A stretch of 20,473 nt of DNA from an uncultured Lachnospiraceae bacterium (GTDB taxonomy: Bacteria; Bacillota; Clostridia; Lachnospirales; Lachnospiraceae): contig CAJUGD010000048.1 in the NCBI GenBank assembly GCA_910586205.1, forward strand, positions 1 to 20,473. The letters run 5' to 3'. Both the position numbers and the translations under genes were made by a program. The notes under the pieces were generated by a model that worked only from the letters and a program-made list of their open reading frames with translations, searched no databases and was not told the origin of the DNA. This document shows positions 13,999 through 20,473 of this stretch, piece by piece; within the stretch, counting starts at the first letter, position 1, and each line of letters begins with the position of its first letter.

Positions 13999-15792
13999 TT
14001 ACGATTCTTCTTCAAAAATCCTTGCAAATGGCTCTAACTCTACCACCACATCTGCCGGAAACTGCACTCCCCTTCCGGCATCCGGATCCGCTGCCACAAT
14101 CTCCAGCTTTCTGCATGCCAAAAGAGGCGACAGACTGCTGATTTTATTCTCTTGCAGGCTGCATGCCCGAAGATCTTCAAGCTCTGACACAAAAGAAATA
14201 TCTTCCAGATCACAATCTTCCAGATAAAGACGCTTTATACCAGGATAATGAGCAATAAAAGAATAATCCAGCTTTTCCCCGTCTGCCGCATTTTCAGGGT
14301 AACACGCCCATATCCCCAGCTCCTGAATCGAAGGATTATCCTGTAAAAGCTCTGTATCCAGCAAAAGCTCTACATCACTTGTACCTTTTCTTCCGATCCA
14401 AAGCACCGTAAGACCTGGCAGATTAAAAAGCTGTTCCGCTCCCGTCATTTCACCTCCCCAAAAATTGTCAAGCCAAAGTTTTTCCAGCCCCTTAAGCGCT
14501 CCTAAAGGAGAGACATCCACCGGTACGTTGTATTCTTTGATTGACATATGTAATTTAAGAGCCTGTAATTCCTCCAAGGCTGCAAGCTCATGAAGGCTCT
14601 CTGCCTCATTTACTGCCAAAGACAATTCCTCTATTCCCTGCAGCCTGTATATCTCCCCGGAAGGGATATATTCCTGATCTAAAAATTCCGCCTTCTTCAG
14701 ATTGGGAAGATGCTCAAGAACAGAAAGGCTGGCTTCTGTACCGGTCTTGACAGACAAACTTTCCAGCTGCGGCAGATCTTTTAAGAAAGTACAGTCTTTT
14801 AAGAGCGCCTGGTCAATGTATAAGCTCTTAAGCTGCTTTAAAGCGCCTATTTTTTCCAGACCTGTATAGGATTCTCCGCACCGCAGCCGCAGCGTCTTAA
14901 GATTTTTGCACTGTTCAATACTGCTTACGTCCACAGATTGGGTGGATAGGTTGGACTCCACCTCCAACTCCTCCAGATTCTTATATTGGCCGATTCCCTC
15001 CAGATTGGTTCCCATAATGCCGACATGAAGAACCCGGATATCCTCCGGATTCAGCACATTGGAAATGGTATCAAGACGGTCATCTGTATCCACATAAGTT
15101 ATCCTGCTTTCAGGAGAAAACTTCAGCAGGGAAAGCCAGACCGCATCCGTGGTATCGATTCTTGTCAAACCGTTAAACATCGTGTAATCCCCCGGCCAGC
15201 TTACCCTTTTAGTCCTGTATGTCCACTTTTTTACTGTCTCCTGAAATTCCTCCTCGCTGCTGCAGTCCTCATAGTTGACAAAGCTGTAAGAAATCACATT
15301 AAAGGTCTCTGCGCCGTTTCTCTCATAAGCACAGCGAAGATACCGAATAGAATCCAGCTCCTCCTGAGAAATATCCTTGTACTCCTTTTCAAAAATATCC
15401 TTGCAGAAAATCACCAGCAACTCTCCGTTGGCATCCACCGGGATATTTTCATCAGATCTGAAAAATACTGACTTTTTTGCTGCTATATTAAAAGCAAAAA
15501 TAATCAAGGCCAGCAAGGATGCCACAATCAAGAATATGATCAGAACCTTCTTTGTGCTGTTGACCGCGTCATACATCTCATCGCTTCCGCTGTAATCCAC
15601 CTGCACATTGATAATGGTTCCTTTTGCTTCATCAATCAGATACTTCTGGCCGCAGTAAGGACAGCTTGCATGGGTTCTGTCTGTAAGTTCCAGGGAAGCT
15701 CCGCAGTTGGTACATTCCAGCCGCAGAAGCTCCGCTTTTTCATTCTGATTTGAGGTCCGGATTACATACGGTTTTTGATTTTGCTCCTTCAT
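13999..15792 (-). CDS. Zinc-ribbon, single-pass membrane protein with leucine-rich repeats (long paralogue)
   Basis: A 597-residue protein of unknown function. A zinc ribbon near the N-terminus has Cys27/Cys30 (CTNC) and Cys44/Cys47 (CPYC). One membrane helix follows at about 82-104. The remainder, presumably outside the cell, has a conserved spacer (about 118-245) and then irregular leucine-rich repeats from about 250 to 580, such as YKNLEELEVES, CKNLKTLRLRC and LKGLEKLWLDN. The spacer, including YTMFNGLTRIDTTDAVW, matches the next gene upstream (YFTGLTRLELYTGAW), so the two are paralogues. The start has only a weak AGGGAAGGG about 13 bases upstream. A signalling or adhesion role, with the ribbon in the cytosol and the repeats outside, is inference. 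Confidence 0.8.
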   Translation of the reverse strand: MKEQNQKPYVIRTSNQNEKAELLRLECTNCGASLELTDRTHASCPYCGQKYLIDEAKGTIINVQVDYSGSDEMYDAVNSTKKVLIIFLIVASLLALIIFAFNIAAKKSVFFRSDENIPVDANGELLVIFCKDIFEKEYKDISQEELDSIRYLRCAYERNGAETFNVISYSFVNYEDCSSEEEFQETVKKWTYRTKRVSWPGDYTMFNGLTRIDTTDAVWLSLLKFSPESRITYVDTDDRLDTISNVLNPEDIRVLHVGIMGTNLEGIGQYKNLEELEVESNLSTQSVDVSSIEQCKNLKTLRLRCGESYTGLEKIGALKQLKSLYIDQALLKDCTFLKDLPQLESLSVKTGTEASLSVLEHLPNLKKAEFLDQEYIPSGEIYRLQGIEELSLAVNEAESLHELAALEELQALKLHMSIKEYNVPVDVSPLGALKGLEKLWLDNFWGGEMTGAEQLFNLPGLTVLWIGRKGTSDVELLLDTELLQDNPSIQELGIWACYPENAADGEKLDYSFIAHYPGIKRLYLEDCDLEDISFVSELEDLRACSLQENKISSLSPLLACRKLEIVAADPDAGRGVQFPADVVVELEPFARIFEEES

Positions 15793-15850
15793 GTTTTAAT
15801 TATTCCCTTCCCTTTTCTCAATGTGCAAACCAGCATACTATTTGCATTAT

Positions 15851-15876
15851 ATTCAGGCAAGCCTCCTTGCCTGAAT
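15851..15876. repeat. Perfect hairpin between the two LRR genes
   Basis: ATTCAGGCAAG (15851-15861) and CTTGCCTGAAT (15866-15876) form an 11-bp perfect stem with a CCTC loop. On the minus strand no T run follows, so it is a poor terminator for the upstream gene. TATAAT overlaps its base, and TTGCCT (within the stem) plus TATGCT 17 bases on could be a promoter for the downstream LRR gene, so it may be an operator. Confidence 0.4.
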
Positions 15877-15917
15877 TTTCGTCAGACTGTGCTGCCGGCA
15901 AAAGGCAATGCCTGTCT

Positions 15918-16919
15918 TCAGACACGCTCTAAGGTAATCCTTCCCTTGTATCTCTGCTGCCACTCCTCCCACTGTTCTTGAGAAATATACCATCCAGCTT
16001 TACCTTCCACATATAAACGCTTCAGGGATGGCAGAGAAAGAAGCTGCTCCATAATTGTCACAGCATCTTCCTCCTCCATCTCCACATAACACAAAGCAAG
16101 CTCCTCCAGCTCGTCAAAACCATTGAAAGCATCTCCACTGTCTATCGCTGCCTTTTCTAACAGGAACCGCTTAACCCCCTTTAAATTCTCCATAAAGGCA
16201 AAATCCGTCAGTTCCCCGGCATCCAAAATCGCCACTTCCTCCAGGGTATCCGGGTTCACCCGGTCAAAAAACTCCGGAGTCCCATATTTAGAAAGACCAT
16301 CCACACAATAAATGCAGCGCAGCACATTCTCCTCTGGCAAGATATAGTTCTCCCATGCCCCTGTATACAGCTCCAACCTGGTCAGTCCGGTAAAATACTG
16401 CACATCTGTAGGAGAAAAATCCTCCCGGTTCCCTTTTACTGTAATGGTTTTTAAAGTTCTTTCATATCGCCCCTTATCCTCATACTCATAGTAATCCTCA
16501 TAACTGTATGTAAAACAATAGCCCTTATCCCACTGGATCTTTAGATACTTCATCTCACTCAAATCCTCCGGACTGATCTCAGCAGCCGGCTTTTCATAAG
16601 CCTCCATCAAAAAATCCCGGACTATCACAGAAAAACGGCTTGCTGACATAACCATGCGCCCCGTGTAATATTGATATCCCAAAACAGCCGCCGCTGTCAC
16701 GGCAATGGCGATTGCAGCGCAAATCAAGACCATTTTCCCGGCAGACAGTCGGACTGACACTTTATGATTCCGGTTGGCAGAAATATAATATTCCATGCCA
16801 CAGGATGGGCAGCAATACAAGTAAGGGCTTTTTCTCTCCAGACGGCCTCCGCAGGACTCACAGACCGACGGCTCTTTCTCTGATTTCTGTATTTTCCCTG
16901 TTGACTTTTGATCCTTCAT
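15918..16919 (-). CDS. Zinc-ribbon, single-pass membrane protein with LRR-like domain (short paralogue)
   Basis: A 333-residue protein with the same plan as its neighbour. The zinc ribbon is Cys20/Cys23 (CESC) and Cys37/Cys40 (CPSC), the membrane helix lies at about 63-85, and an outer domain follows with a few LRR-like strands (GLTRLELYTG, FDELEELALCYVEM, LPSLKRLYVEG). The segment around 98-190 aligns with 122-220 of the longer protein. It lacks most of the repeats found there. AAGGAGGGC lies 6 bases before the ATG, and a good promoter is at 16974-17002. It ends 125 bases before the other LRR gene on the same strand. Function unknown. Confidence 0.78.
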   Translation of the reverse strand: MKDQKSTGKIQKSEKEPSVCESCGGRLERKSPYLYCCPSCGMEYYISANRNHKVSVRLSAGKMVLICAAIAIAVTAAAVLGYQYYTGRMVMSASRFSVIVRDFLMEAYEKPAAEISPEDLSEMKYLKIQWDKGYCFTYSYEDYYEYEDKGRYERTLKTITVKGNREDFSPTDVQYFTGLTRLELYTGAWENYILPEENVLRCIYCVDGLSKYGTPEFFDRVNPDTLEEVAILDAGELTDFAFMENLKGVKRFLLEKAAIDSGDAFNGFDELEELALCYVEMEEEDAVTIMEQLLSLPSLKRLYVEGKAGWYISQEQWEEWQQRYKGRITLERV

Positions 16920-16973
16920 TGCCTGCCCTCCTTCGTTTGACTGCTATTGTAATGTCTTTCAACAGCAGTTACT

Positions 16974-17002
16974 ATTTTATCATGTCTTTTGGCACTTGAC
17001 AA
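16974..17002 (-). promoter_or_regulatory. Promoter of the short LRR gene
   Basis: On the minus strand TTGTCA (16997-17002), a 17-base spacer and TAAAAT (16974-16979). The start would be near 16967, giving a leader of about 48 bases. The leader can pair CTGCT and AGCAG with one mismatch in a 9-bp stem (about 16941-16968). Confidence 0.55.
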
Positions 17003-17329
17003 GATTGGGAAGTTTGTCGTGGCTTGCCCTACATGCATACAAGACGTTGCTGTTCACTGTTCCCACCCTGTGGAAAACGGTGTGTGGCTTTATCCAGAAG
17101 ATGTGCCGAACCTGCATCCAACGAATGGACCGGCGTTAAGCAATGAAGCTTATGCCCCAAATCGCCCAACGAAAAAGAGATGCCGCAAAATGGCTGCTAT
17201 ATACAACATATGGCACTGAAATCACACAAATCTCAACCATATATTGCACATAAGCGGCATTTTACGACATTCCCCTAATAAAAACAGATTCATTTAAAAA
17301 ATGATTTTTCCTGATGTATGAAGGAGCTT
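17003..17329. other. Gene-poor stretch with possible coding remnants
   Basis: No convincing intact gene lies here. On the plus strand a frame from about 16989 to 17219 reads through a Cys-rich piece (FVVACPTCIQDVAVHC) but has only a TTG start, no ribosome binding site, and begins over the minus-strand promoter. A second small plus-strand frame, ATG at 17143 to TAA at 17253, encodes 36 residues (including RDAAKWLLYTTYGTEITQIS) that look protein-like but also lack a ribosome binding site. The two could be halves of one frameshifted relic. Positions 17254-17329 hold only AT-rich sequence with a weak hairpin, perhaps the end of the secreted protein's transcript. Confidence 0.35.
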
Positions 17330-18010
17330 TTACTCAAAATCCTGGGCAAACAGCACAATCCGCTCCACACTTCCCATATCATCCATCCATATCATGCAGT
17401 TGTCAGACTCCTTCACATCCTCCAACCTTACCAGGTTCCTGGTAAGATACGGCAGGATCTGGCAATCCCCAGGCACATGGTAGGCTGTGCCATCTGATGC
17501 TGTCAGGCTCCAGTTGCCGTCTGCTCCCTGCTGCATGGACTTTACCTGCACATAATCCGGCGCCTGCTTATCCTGCGGCACATGACAGATCACCATCTCC
17601 GCTGTAGTCATAGGCGGCAGACTCATAGTCATAGCCGGACCAATATAGGCATAAATAAACTCTCCTGCCTTAATATCGCTAAGTTCCACCGGAAGTCCGC
17701 TCTCTGCATCCAGGACACGAGAATACTCGCTGCCAATGTTCAGCACAATCTCCCCCTCATAGGAAACCCCTGACTGATTGTCAATGCGGATCATTCCATC
17801 CTCCACAGACAGCACCGTCCCCCATATGCGGATCTTATCCATAGCCTGGTTTCCCTCATTCTCCGCACCAGGACCTGTCATAGAATCCTGACGCACTCCC
17901 CCTCCTGCCAAAATAGTAGGAGACTGGGCCTGTGCCAATCCTACGCTTCCTAACACCAACAAACCGGTACAGCACACGGCTGCCATTATTTTATGATTCC
18001 TCTTGCTCAT
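17330..18010 (-). CDS. Secreted protein of unknown function
   Basis: A 226-residue protein with a classical signal peptide (KRNHK, then a hydrophobic core, ending near GLAQAQS at about residue 29). The mature part opens with a flexible stretch, then a beta-rich region starting KIRIWGTVLSVEDGMIRIDN, as in small OB-like folds. AYIGPAMTMSLPPMTTAEMV is a Met- and Pro-rich phrase I recall from clostridial secreted proteins annotated near copper amine oxidase-like (stalk) domains, but I cannot place this one firmly. I chose the ATG at 18010 because AGGAGAGGAT precedes it and the signal peptide then starts properly; the longer frame to 18085 adds 25 residues that spoil it. It follows the Bfd-like gene by 128 bases. 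Confidence 0.75.
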   Translation of the reverse strand: MSKRNHKIMAAVCCTGLLVLGSVGLAQAQSPTILAGGGVRQDSMTGPGAENEGNQAMDKIRIWGTVLSVEDGMIRIDNQSGVSYEGEIVLNIGSEYSRVLDAESGLPVELSDIKAGEFIYAYIGPAMTMSLPPMTTAEMVICHVPQDKQAPDYVQVKSMQQGADGNWSLTASDGTAYHVPGDCQILPYLTRNLVRLEDVKESDNCMIWMDDMGSVERIVLFAQDFE

Positions 18011-18061
18011 TTTATTATCCTCTCCTGTCTTTGCTTTGCCTCTTTGTTTTAACACAGGATT

Positions 18062-18070
18062 AGTATAACA
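18062..18070 (-). promoter_or_regulatory. Possible extended -10 promoter for the secreted protein
   Basis: On the minus strand TGTTATACT forms an extended -10 (TGN then TATACT), about 52 bases before the ATG. No good -35 is seen 16-18 bases upstream. Confidence 0.3.
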
Positions 18071-18138
18071 GACAATTCTTCCCAATGCTATTGATAAATG
18101 GAGTCTTTTCTCTTACAAATTCATTACCTGTTCCGGCT

Positions 18139-18312
18139 CTAAGCCAGCTCCTCCACCATCTTCTGAATCTCCTCCAGACACCCTCCGCAGACCGTCCCGG
18201 CTCCTGTTGCCTCCTGAACCTCCTCCACAGTTGAGGCGCCGCCTTCAATAGCATCCTGAATCTCTCCTGCTGTCACTCCCATACAGTTACACACAATCTC
18301 GTCGCGTTTCAT
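18139..18312 (-). CDS. Bfd-like [2Fe-2S] protein
   Basis: A 57-residue protein reading MKRDEIVCNCMGVTAGEIQD at its start and TVCGGCLEEIQKMVEE near its end. The four cysteines (Cys8, Cys10, Cys42, Cys45) in a CxC...CxxC pattern are the [2Fe-2S] ligands of the Fer2_BFD (bacterioferritin-associated ferredoxin-like) domain. Such free-standing small proteins are common in clostridia and probably carry electrons or serve iron or redox proteins; the partner here is unknown. A strong AAGGAGG lies 7 bases before the ATG. A perfect palindrome with TATAAT in its loop lies 72-104 bases upstream. No bacterioferritin gene is in the window. Confidence 0.88.
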   Translation of the reverse strand: MKRDEIVCNCMGVTAGEIQDAIEGGASTVEEVQEATGAGTVCGGCLEEIQKMVEELA

Positions 18313-18383
18313 AACCAAACCTCCTTAATCTTTAATATACTCTTGGGGCATCACCAGATGTAATCCGTTCAAGACACGCTTTA

Positions 18384-18416
18384 GTGTACTGTCCGGATTA
18401 TATCTGGACAGTACAC
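18384..18416 (-). promoter_or_regulatory. Perfect 11-bp palindrome enclosing the bfd -10 element
   Basis: GTGTACTGTCC (18384-18394) and GGACAGTACAC (18406-18416) are exact inverted copies with an 11-base centre. On the minus strand that centre contains TATAAT (18397-18402), giving a start near 18390 and a leader of about 78 bases for the Bfd-like gene. The -35 position (GATGTA at 18420-18425) is poor. No T run follows on either strand, so it is not a terminator. An operator for an iron- or redox-sensing regulator is the simplest inference. Confidence 0.5.
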
Positions 18417-18429
18417 AAGTACATCGTTG

Positions 18430-18454
18430 CTCTAGGTACAGGCGATACCGAGAG
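18430..18454. repeat. Second inverted repeat upstream of the bfd promoter
   Basis: CTCTAGGTA (18430-18438) and TACCGAGAG (18446-18454) pair over 9 positions with one mismatch around a 7-base loop. It lies just upstream of the palindromic promoter. AGTACA occurs three times across 18411-18458. It may be part of the control region or of the 3' end of the yitT transcript. Confidence 0.35.
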
Positions 18455-18498
18455 TACATTTTATTGTTCTTTTCCATTATGTGCAGAATATACTCTTT

Positions 18499-19443
18499 TC
18501 ATCCCCCCGCAACCCTTGTAATCCGAAACCCTTCCCCGTGAACCTCATGAGAATCCATAATAATCATGAAAGCCTTCGGTTCCACCTCCCGAATCCGTTT
18601 CTGTACCTGGTAGATATCTTTATTACTTCCGGCTACCATTACCACATCCTTTCTATCATACTGATATCCGCCTGTTGCTTTTAGAATCGTAGACCCCCGC
18701 ATACAGCACCGGTCCACCTCCTCTGTAACCATCTTCCCCTGTTCCGTAACAATCAATGCAACCATCCCGGCATTCATTCCCAAAATCACCTTGTCCACCA
18801 CCACAGCAAACAAAAGATTAATGATCATTCCATAAACAATTCCGTCCAGATCTTTAAAAATCATCCCTCCTGTCAGAATCACCCCCACATCAGACAAAAA
18901 AGCAATCGTTCCAAGGTTCCAATACGGCCTTATGGCTTTCACCGCCATAACAATAAAATCCGATCCTCCTGTAGAAGATCCCCTCACATAAATCATGGCA
19001 TAACCCAAGGCTCCCACAGCTCCTGTAATCAGCGCTGCAATCATCCGATCTCCCTGATAGACCGGCAGAAGCGGCGCTAAATAGTCTAACATCAAGGAAG
19101 AAATCACCATACATCGAAACGACTTTACCAAAAACTGCCTTCCAATCAGTTTTCCGCACAAAATTGCCACCGGAATATTCAAAAGGATAGTGGAAAGCCC
19201 CATGGGAATACCAAAAAGGCGGTACAAAATCATTGCAATTCCAGAAAACCCTGTCATGGGAAATTCTGCAAAAAGAGCCACATTGTAGGTAGTAACCGCC
19301 AAAATCAGACTTCCTAAAACCTCACATCCTAAGTCAACTGCCAAGCTGCTCCAATCTTTTCCTGGCATTTCTGTTATTTCCCGGATCCTATCTGCTATCT
19401 TCCATTCTTTTTTCCATACCTTTATTTCCTTTACACCAGACAT
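18499..19443 (-). CDS. YitT family membrane protein (DUF161 + DUF2179)
   Basis: A 314-residue protein with about five to six membrane segments in the first ~220 residues (including FPMTGFSGIAMILYRLFGIP and YVRGSSTGGSDFIVMAVK, both typical YitT motifs) and a C-terminal cytosolic DUF2179 domain (about 225-305, with GYQYDRKDVVMVAGSNKDIY). The role of the family is not established; transport has been suggested. I chose the ATG at 19443 because AAGGAGGAG lies 6 bases before it; the frame open to 19491 adds 16 residues that cover this site. A promoter followed by an intrinsic terminator lies in its leader. No clear terminator follows, so transcripts might continue toward the Bfd-like gene. Confidence 0.88.
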   Translation of the reverse strand: MSGVKEIKVWKKEWKIADRIREITEMPGKDWSSLAVDLGCEVLGSLILAVTTYNVALFAEFPMTGFSGIAMILYRLFGIPMGLSTILLNIPVAILCGKLIGRQFLVKSFRCMVISSLMLDYLAPLLPVYQGDRMIAALITGAVGALGYAMIYVRGSSTGGSDFIVMAVKAIRPYWNLGTIAFLSDVGVILTGGMIFKDLDGIVYGMIINLLFAVVVDKVILGMNAGMVALIVTEQGKMVTEEVDRCCMRGSTILKATGGYQYDRKDVVMVAGSNKDIYQVQKRIREVEPKAFMIIMDSHEVHGEGFRITRVAGG

Positions 19444-19504
19444 TTTCTGCTCCTCCTTCCTTAAAGTCAGCATTTTAAACACGTTTAGCACGAATATTCC
19501 ATAA

Positions 19505-19541
19505 TAAAAAAGCCCGGCGAATTATTAACTATAATTCGCCG
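19505..19541 (-). terminator. Intrinsic terminator in the yitT leader (attenuator-like)
   Basis: On the minus strand a 10-bp perfect stem, CGGCGAATTA with TAATTCGCCG (19515-19524 and 19532-19541), extended by AGC/GCT across a small internal loop, is followed by six T (19506-19511). It starts only about 12 bases after the predicted transcription start and ends 62 bases before the yitT ATG. There is no upstream minus-strand gene for it to terminate. Confidence 0.75.
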
Positions 19542-19559
19542 AAGCTCTTTCTGTTATCC

Positions 19560-19588
19560 ATATTAGCAAAGAAAAAATGCGTTGTCAA
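19560..19588 (-). promoter_or_regulatory. Strong sigma-A promoter reading toward yitT
   Basis: On the minus strand a perfect TTGACA (19583-19588), a 17-base spacer and TAATAT (19560-19565). Transcription would begin near 19553 and meet the terminator at 19505-19541 almost at once. Confidence 0.75.
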
Positions 19589-19664
19589 GCCTATATCATG
19601 GCGTCCAGGTCACTTTTCATCTAAAATATGCTTTTTAAATACATTATGAATTTTGCCATTGCAG

Positions 19665-19693
19665 TTGATTTTTGGGGCAGAGCCTAGTATAAT
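19665..19693 (+). promoter_or_regulatory. Promoter for the DUF6941-like gene pair
   Basis: TTGATT (19665-19670), a 17-base spacer and a perfect TATAAT (19688-19693). The start would be near 19700, leaving an AT-rich leader of about 140 bases before the ATG at 19842. I see no strong structure in that leader. Confidence 0.6.
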
Positions 19694-19841
19694 ATTTGCA
19701 TAACAATATTTTGTCAACAAAAAATCGGTAAGCCAGAATAAATGGCATAATTGTAAAAGCAGTATGTATTTGTATATGACTTAAATAAATATAGTTAACA
19801 ACAAAAAACTCGCAAGTAAAATAAAGGATAAGGATGTTATT

Positions 19842-20243
19842 ATGGTAGAAATTAAAAATTTTTTGTATTGTTTGAATGTCAATACATTAGAGGGAAGAAC
19901 TGACATAATTGGATTATTAAGTGTGATGACTCCAGAATATATTCCAGGGCTTTTTTCTTTCTCTATTAATTTTTCATTATCAAATATTACAGAGGGAGAA
20001 CATGCTCTTATTGTCAAGTTTAAAGATCCCGATAAAAAAGTGATTGCGGTAATTGATAATGCAATAGTATCATATCAAAAAGATGAAAATAGCAACTTGC
20101 CAGATGAACAGATGGGAATTAATGTAGCGGCAGGATTGCAGAATGTTGATTTTAAAAAGTCAGGTTTATATTCAACAGAAGTAATATTAGACGGAACAAG
20201 CATAGGTGAATATCATATATTTGCAAAAGGGAAGAATAAATAA
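19842..20243 (+). CDS. DUF6941-like protein
   Basis: A 133-residue protein without signal peptide or membrane segment. Its layout, a short N-terminal strand followed by GRTDIIGLLSVMTPEYIPG, then a beta-strand pair and EGEHALIVKFKDPDKKVI, resembles proteins grouped as DUF6941, small beta-rich proteins of unknown role. I make this link from memory of the pattern, not from a search. AAGGA lies 7 bases before the ATG. Codon and base use are far more AT-rich than in all genes to the left, suggesting recent acquisition. The small ORF at 20247 follows after 3 bases, so the two probably form an operon that may continue outside the window. Confidence 0.65.
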   Translation: MVEIKNFLYCLNVNTLEGRTDIIGLLSVMTPEYIPGLFSFSINFSLSNITEGEHALIVKFKDPDKKVIAVIDNAIVSYQKDENSNLPDEQMGINVAAGLQNVDFKKSGLYSTEVILDGTSIGEYHIFAKGKNK

Positions 20244-20246
20244 GAT

Positions 20247-20441
20247 ATGTTAACAAATTGTGTAAGAATATCAAATGATTCTAATTATTTTAAAAGTAGT
20301 GACAGAGTAAATATAAATAATACATATTCTGAAATTTTAAAAGATAGTATGAATATTGGAAACAGTATAGGCCATAGTATTAATAAAACTATGGAATCTT
20401 TTGTAATGTTTATTTACAATACTATAAATGAGCAAATTTGA
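20247..20441 (+). CDS. Small hypothetical protein, partner of the DUF6941-like gene
   Basis: A 64-residue frame that starts 3 bases after the preceding stop and is equally AT-rich. It is polar and rich in Asn, Ser and Ile (SSDRVNINNTYSEILKDSMN), with a mildly amphipathic second half (IGHSINKTMESFVMFIYNTI). The ribosome binding site is weak and distant (AAGGGAAG about 15 bases before the ATG), so translation would depend on coupling to the upstream gene. I do not recognise a family. The 32 bases after it, to the window end, show nothing. Confidence 0.5.
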   Translation: MLTNCVRISNDSNYFKSSDRVNINNTYSEILKDSMNIGNSIGHSINKTMESFVMFIYNTINEQI

Positions 20442-20473
20442 AATTTTACCAAAGTTACTTAAAATTGCTTAAA

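Noticed and set aside
16989..17219. 76-codon plus-strand frame taken as a real gene
   Set aside because: TTG start, no ribosome binding site, and overlap with the promoter of the short LRR gene; kept only as a possible relic.
18384..18416. Palindrome read as a terminator for yitT
   Set aside because: Neither strand has a T run after the stem, and TATAAT in the loop fits a promoter/operator better.
19781..20017. 78-codon minus-strand frame at the right edge
   Set aside because: It lies over the DUF6941-like gene, which has a proper start, promoter and ribosome binding site; AT-rich sequence readily yields such hydrophobic shadows.
1..20473. CRISPR arrays, tRNA or rRNA genes and intact insertion sequences
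   Set aside because: No regularly spaced repeats, cloverleaf-like segments with CCA-type ends, or transposase-like proteins were found by eye on either strand.

Overview
This looks like chromosomal DNA from an endospore-forming, Gram-positive gut clostridium, most likely Lachnospiraceae. The reasons are moderate GC, strong AGGAGG-type ribosome binding sites, a SipL-type spore coat morphogenesis gene behind a textbook sigma-E promoter, clostridial-type YitT and TtcA-like proteins, and a YtfQRT-YjfF-like sugar ABC transporter. Assignment to a genus is not possible from the sequence alone. I see no tRNA, rRNA, CRISPR array or intact transposase.

Layout. Positions 1-272 hold only an unexplained minus-strand open frame at the edge. 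From 273 to 3448 on the minus strand lie cysE, a TtcA-like PP-loop gene and sipL; cysE and sipL each have a recognisable promoter of their own. A roughly 190-bp structured repeat element (3544-3736) separates these from a plus-strand gene for a membrane-anchored extracellular protein (3828-4661), which ends at a bidirectional terminator shared with malQ (4763-6364, minus). A six-gene stretch follows. On the minus strand there is a substrate-binding lipoprotein, an ATPase with two ABC domains, two permeases and, directly abutting the last permease, an RluA-type pseudouridine synthase. Divergent from these is an unusual winged-helix regulator (12067-13056). A hemolysin III family gene (13257-13907) comes next, with a stray copy of the repeat element's end sequence in its leader.

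From 13999 to 16919 (minus) there are two paralogous genes of unknown function. Each encodes an N-terminal zinc ribbon, one membrane segment and an outer leucine-rich-repeat-like domain. After a stretch with possible gene remnants come a secreted protein of unknown function, a 57-residue Bfd-like [2Fe-2S] protein whose promoter sits in the loop of a perfect palindrome, and a YitT/DUF2179 membrane protein. The YitT gene is preceded by a strong promoter followed at once by an intrinsic terminator, an attenuator-like layout. The last ~750 bases are much more AT-rich and carry a DUF6941-like gene plus a tiny partner ORF, probably the edge of an acquired island that continues beyond the window.

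Most genes are housekeeping or nutrient-uptake genes. The least explained parts are the zinc-ribbon/LRR pair, the structured repeat, the yitT leader, the palindromic bfd promoter and the AT-rich right edge.
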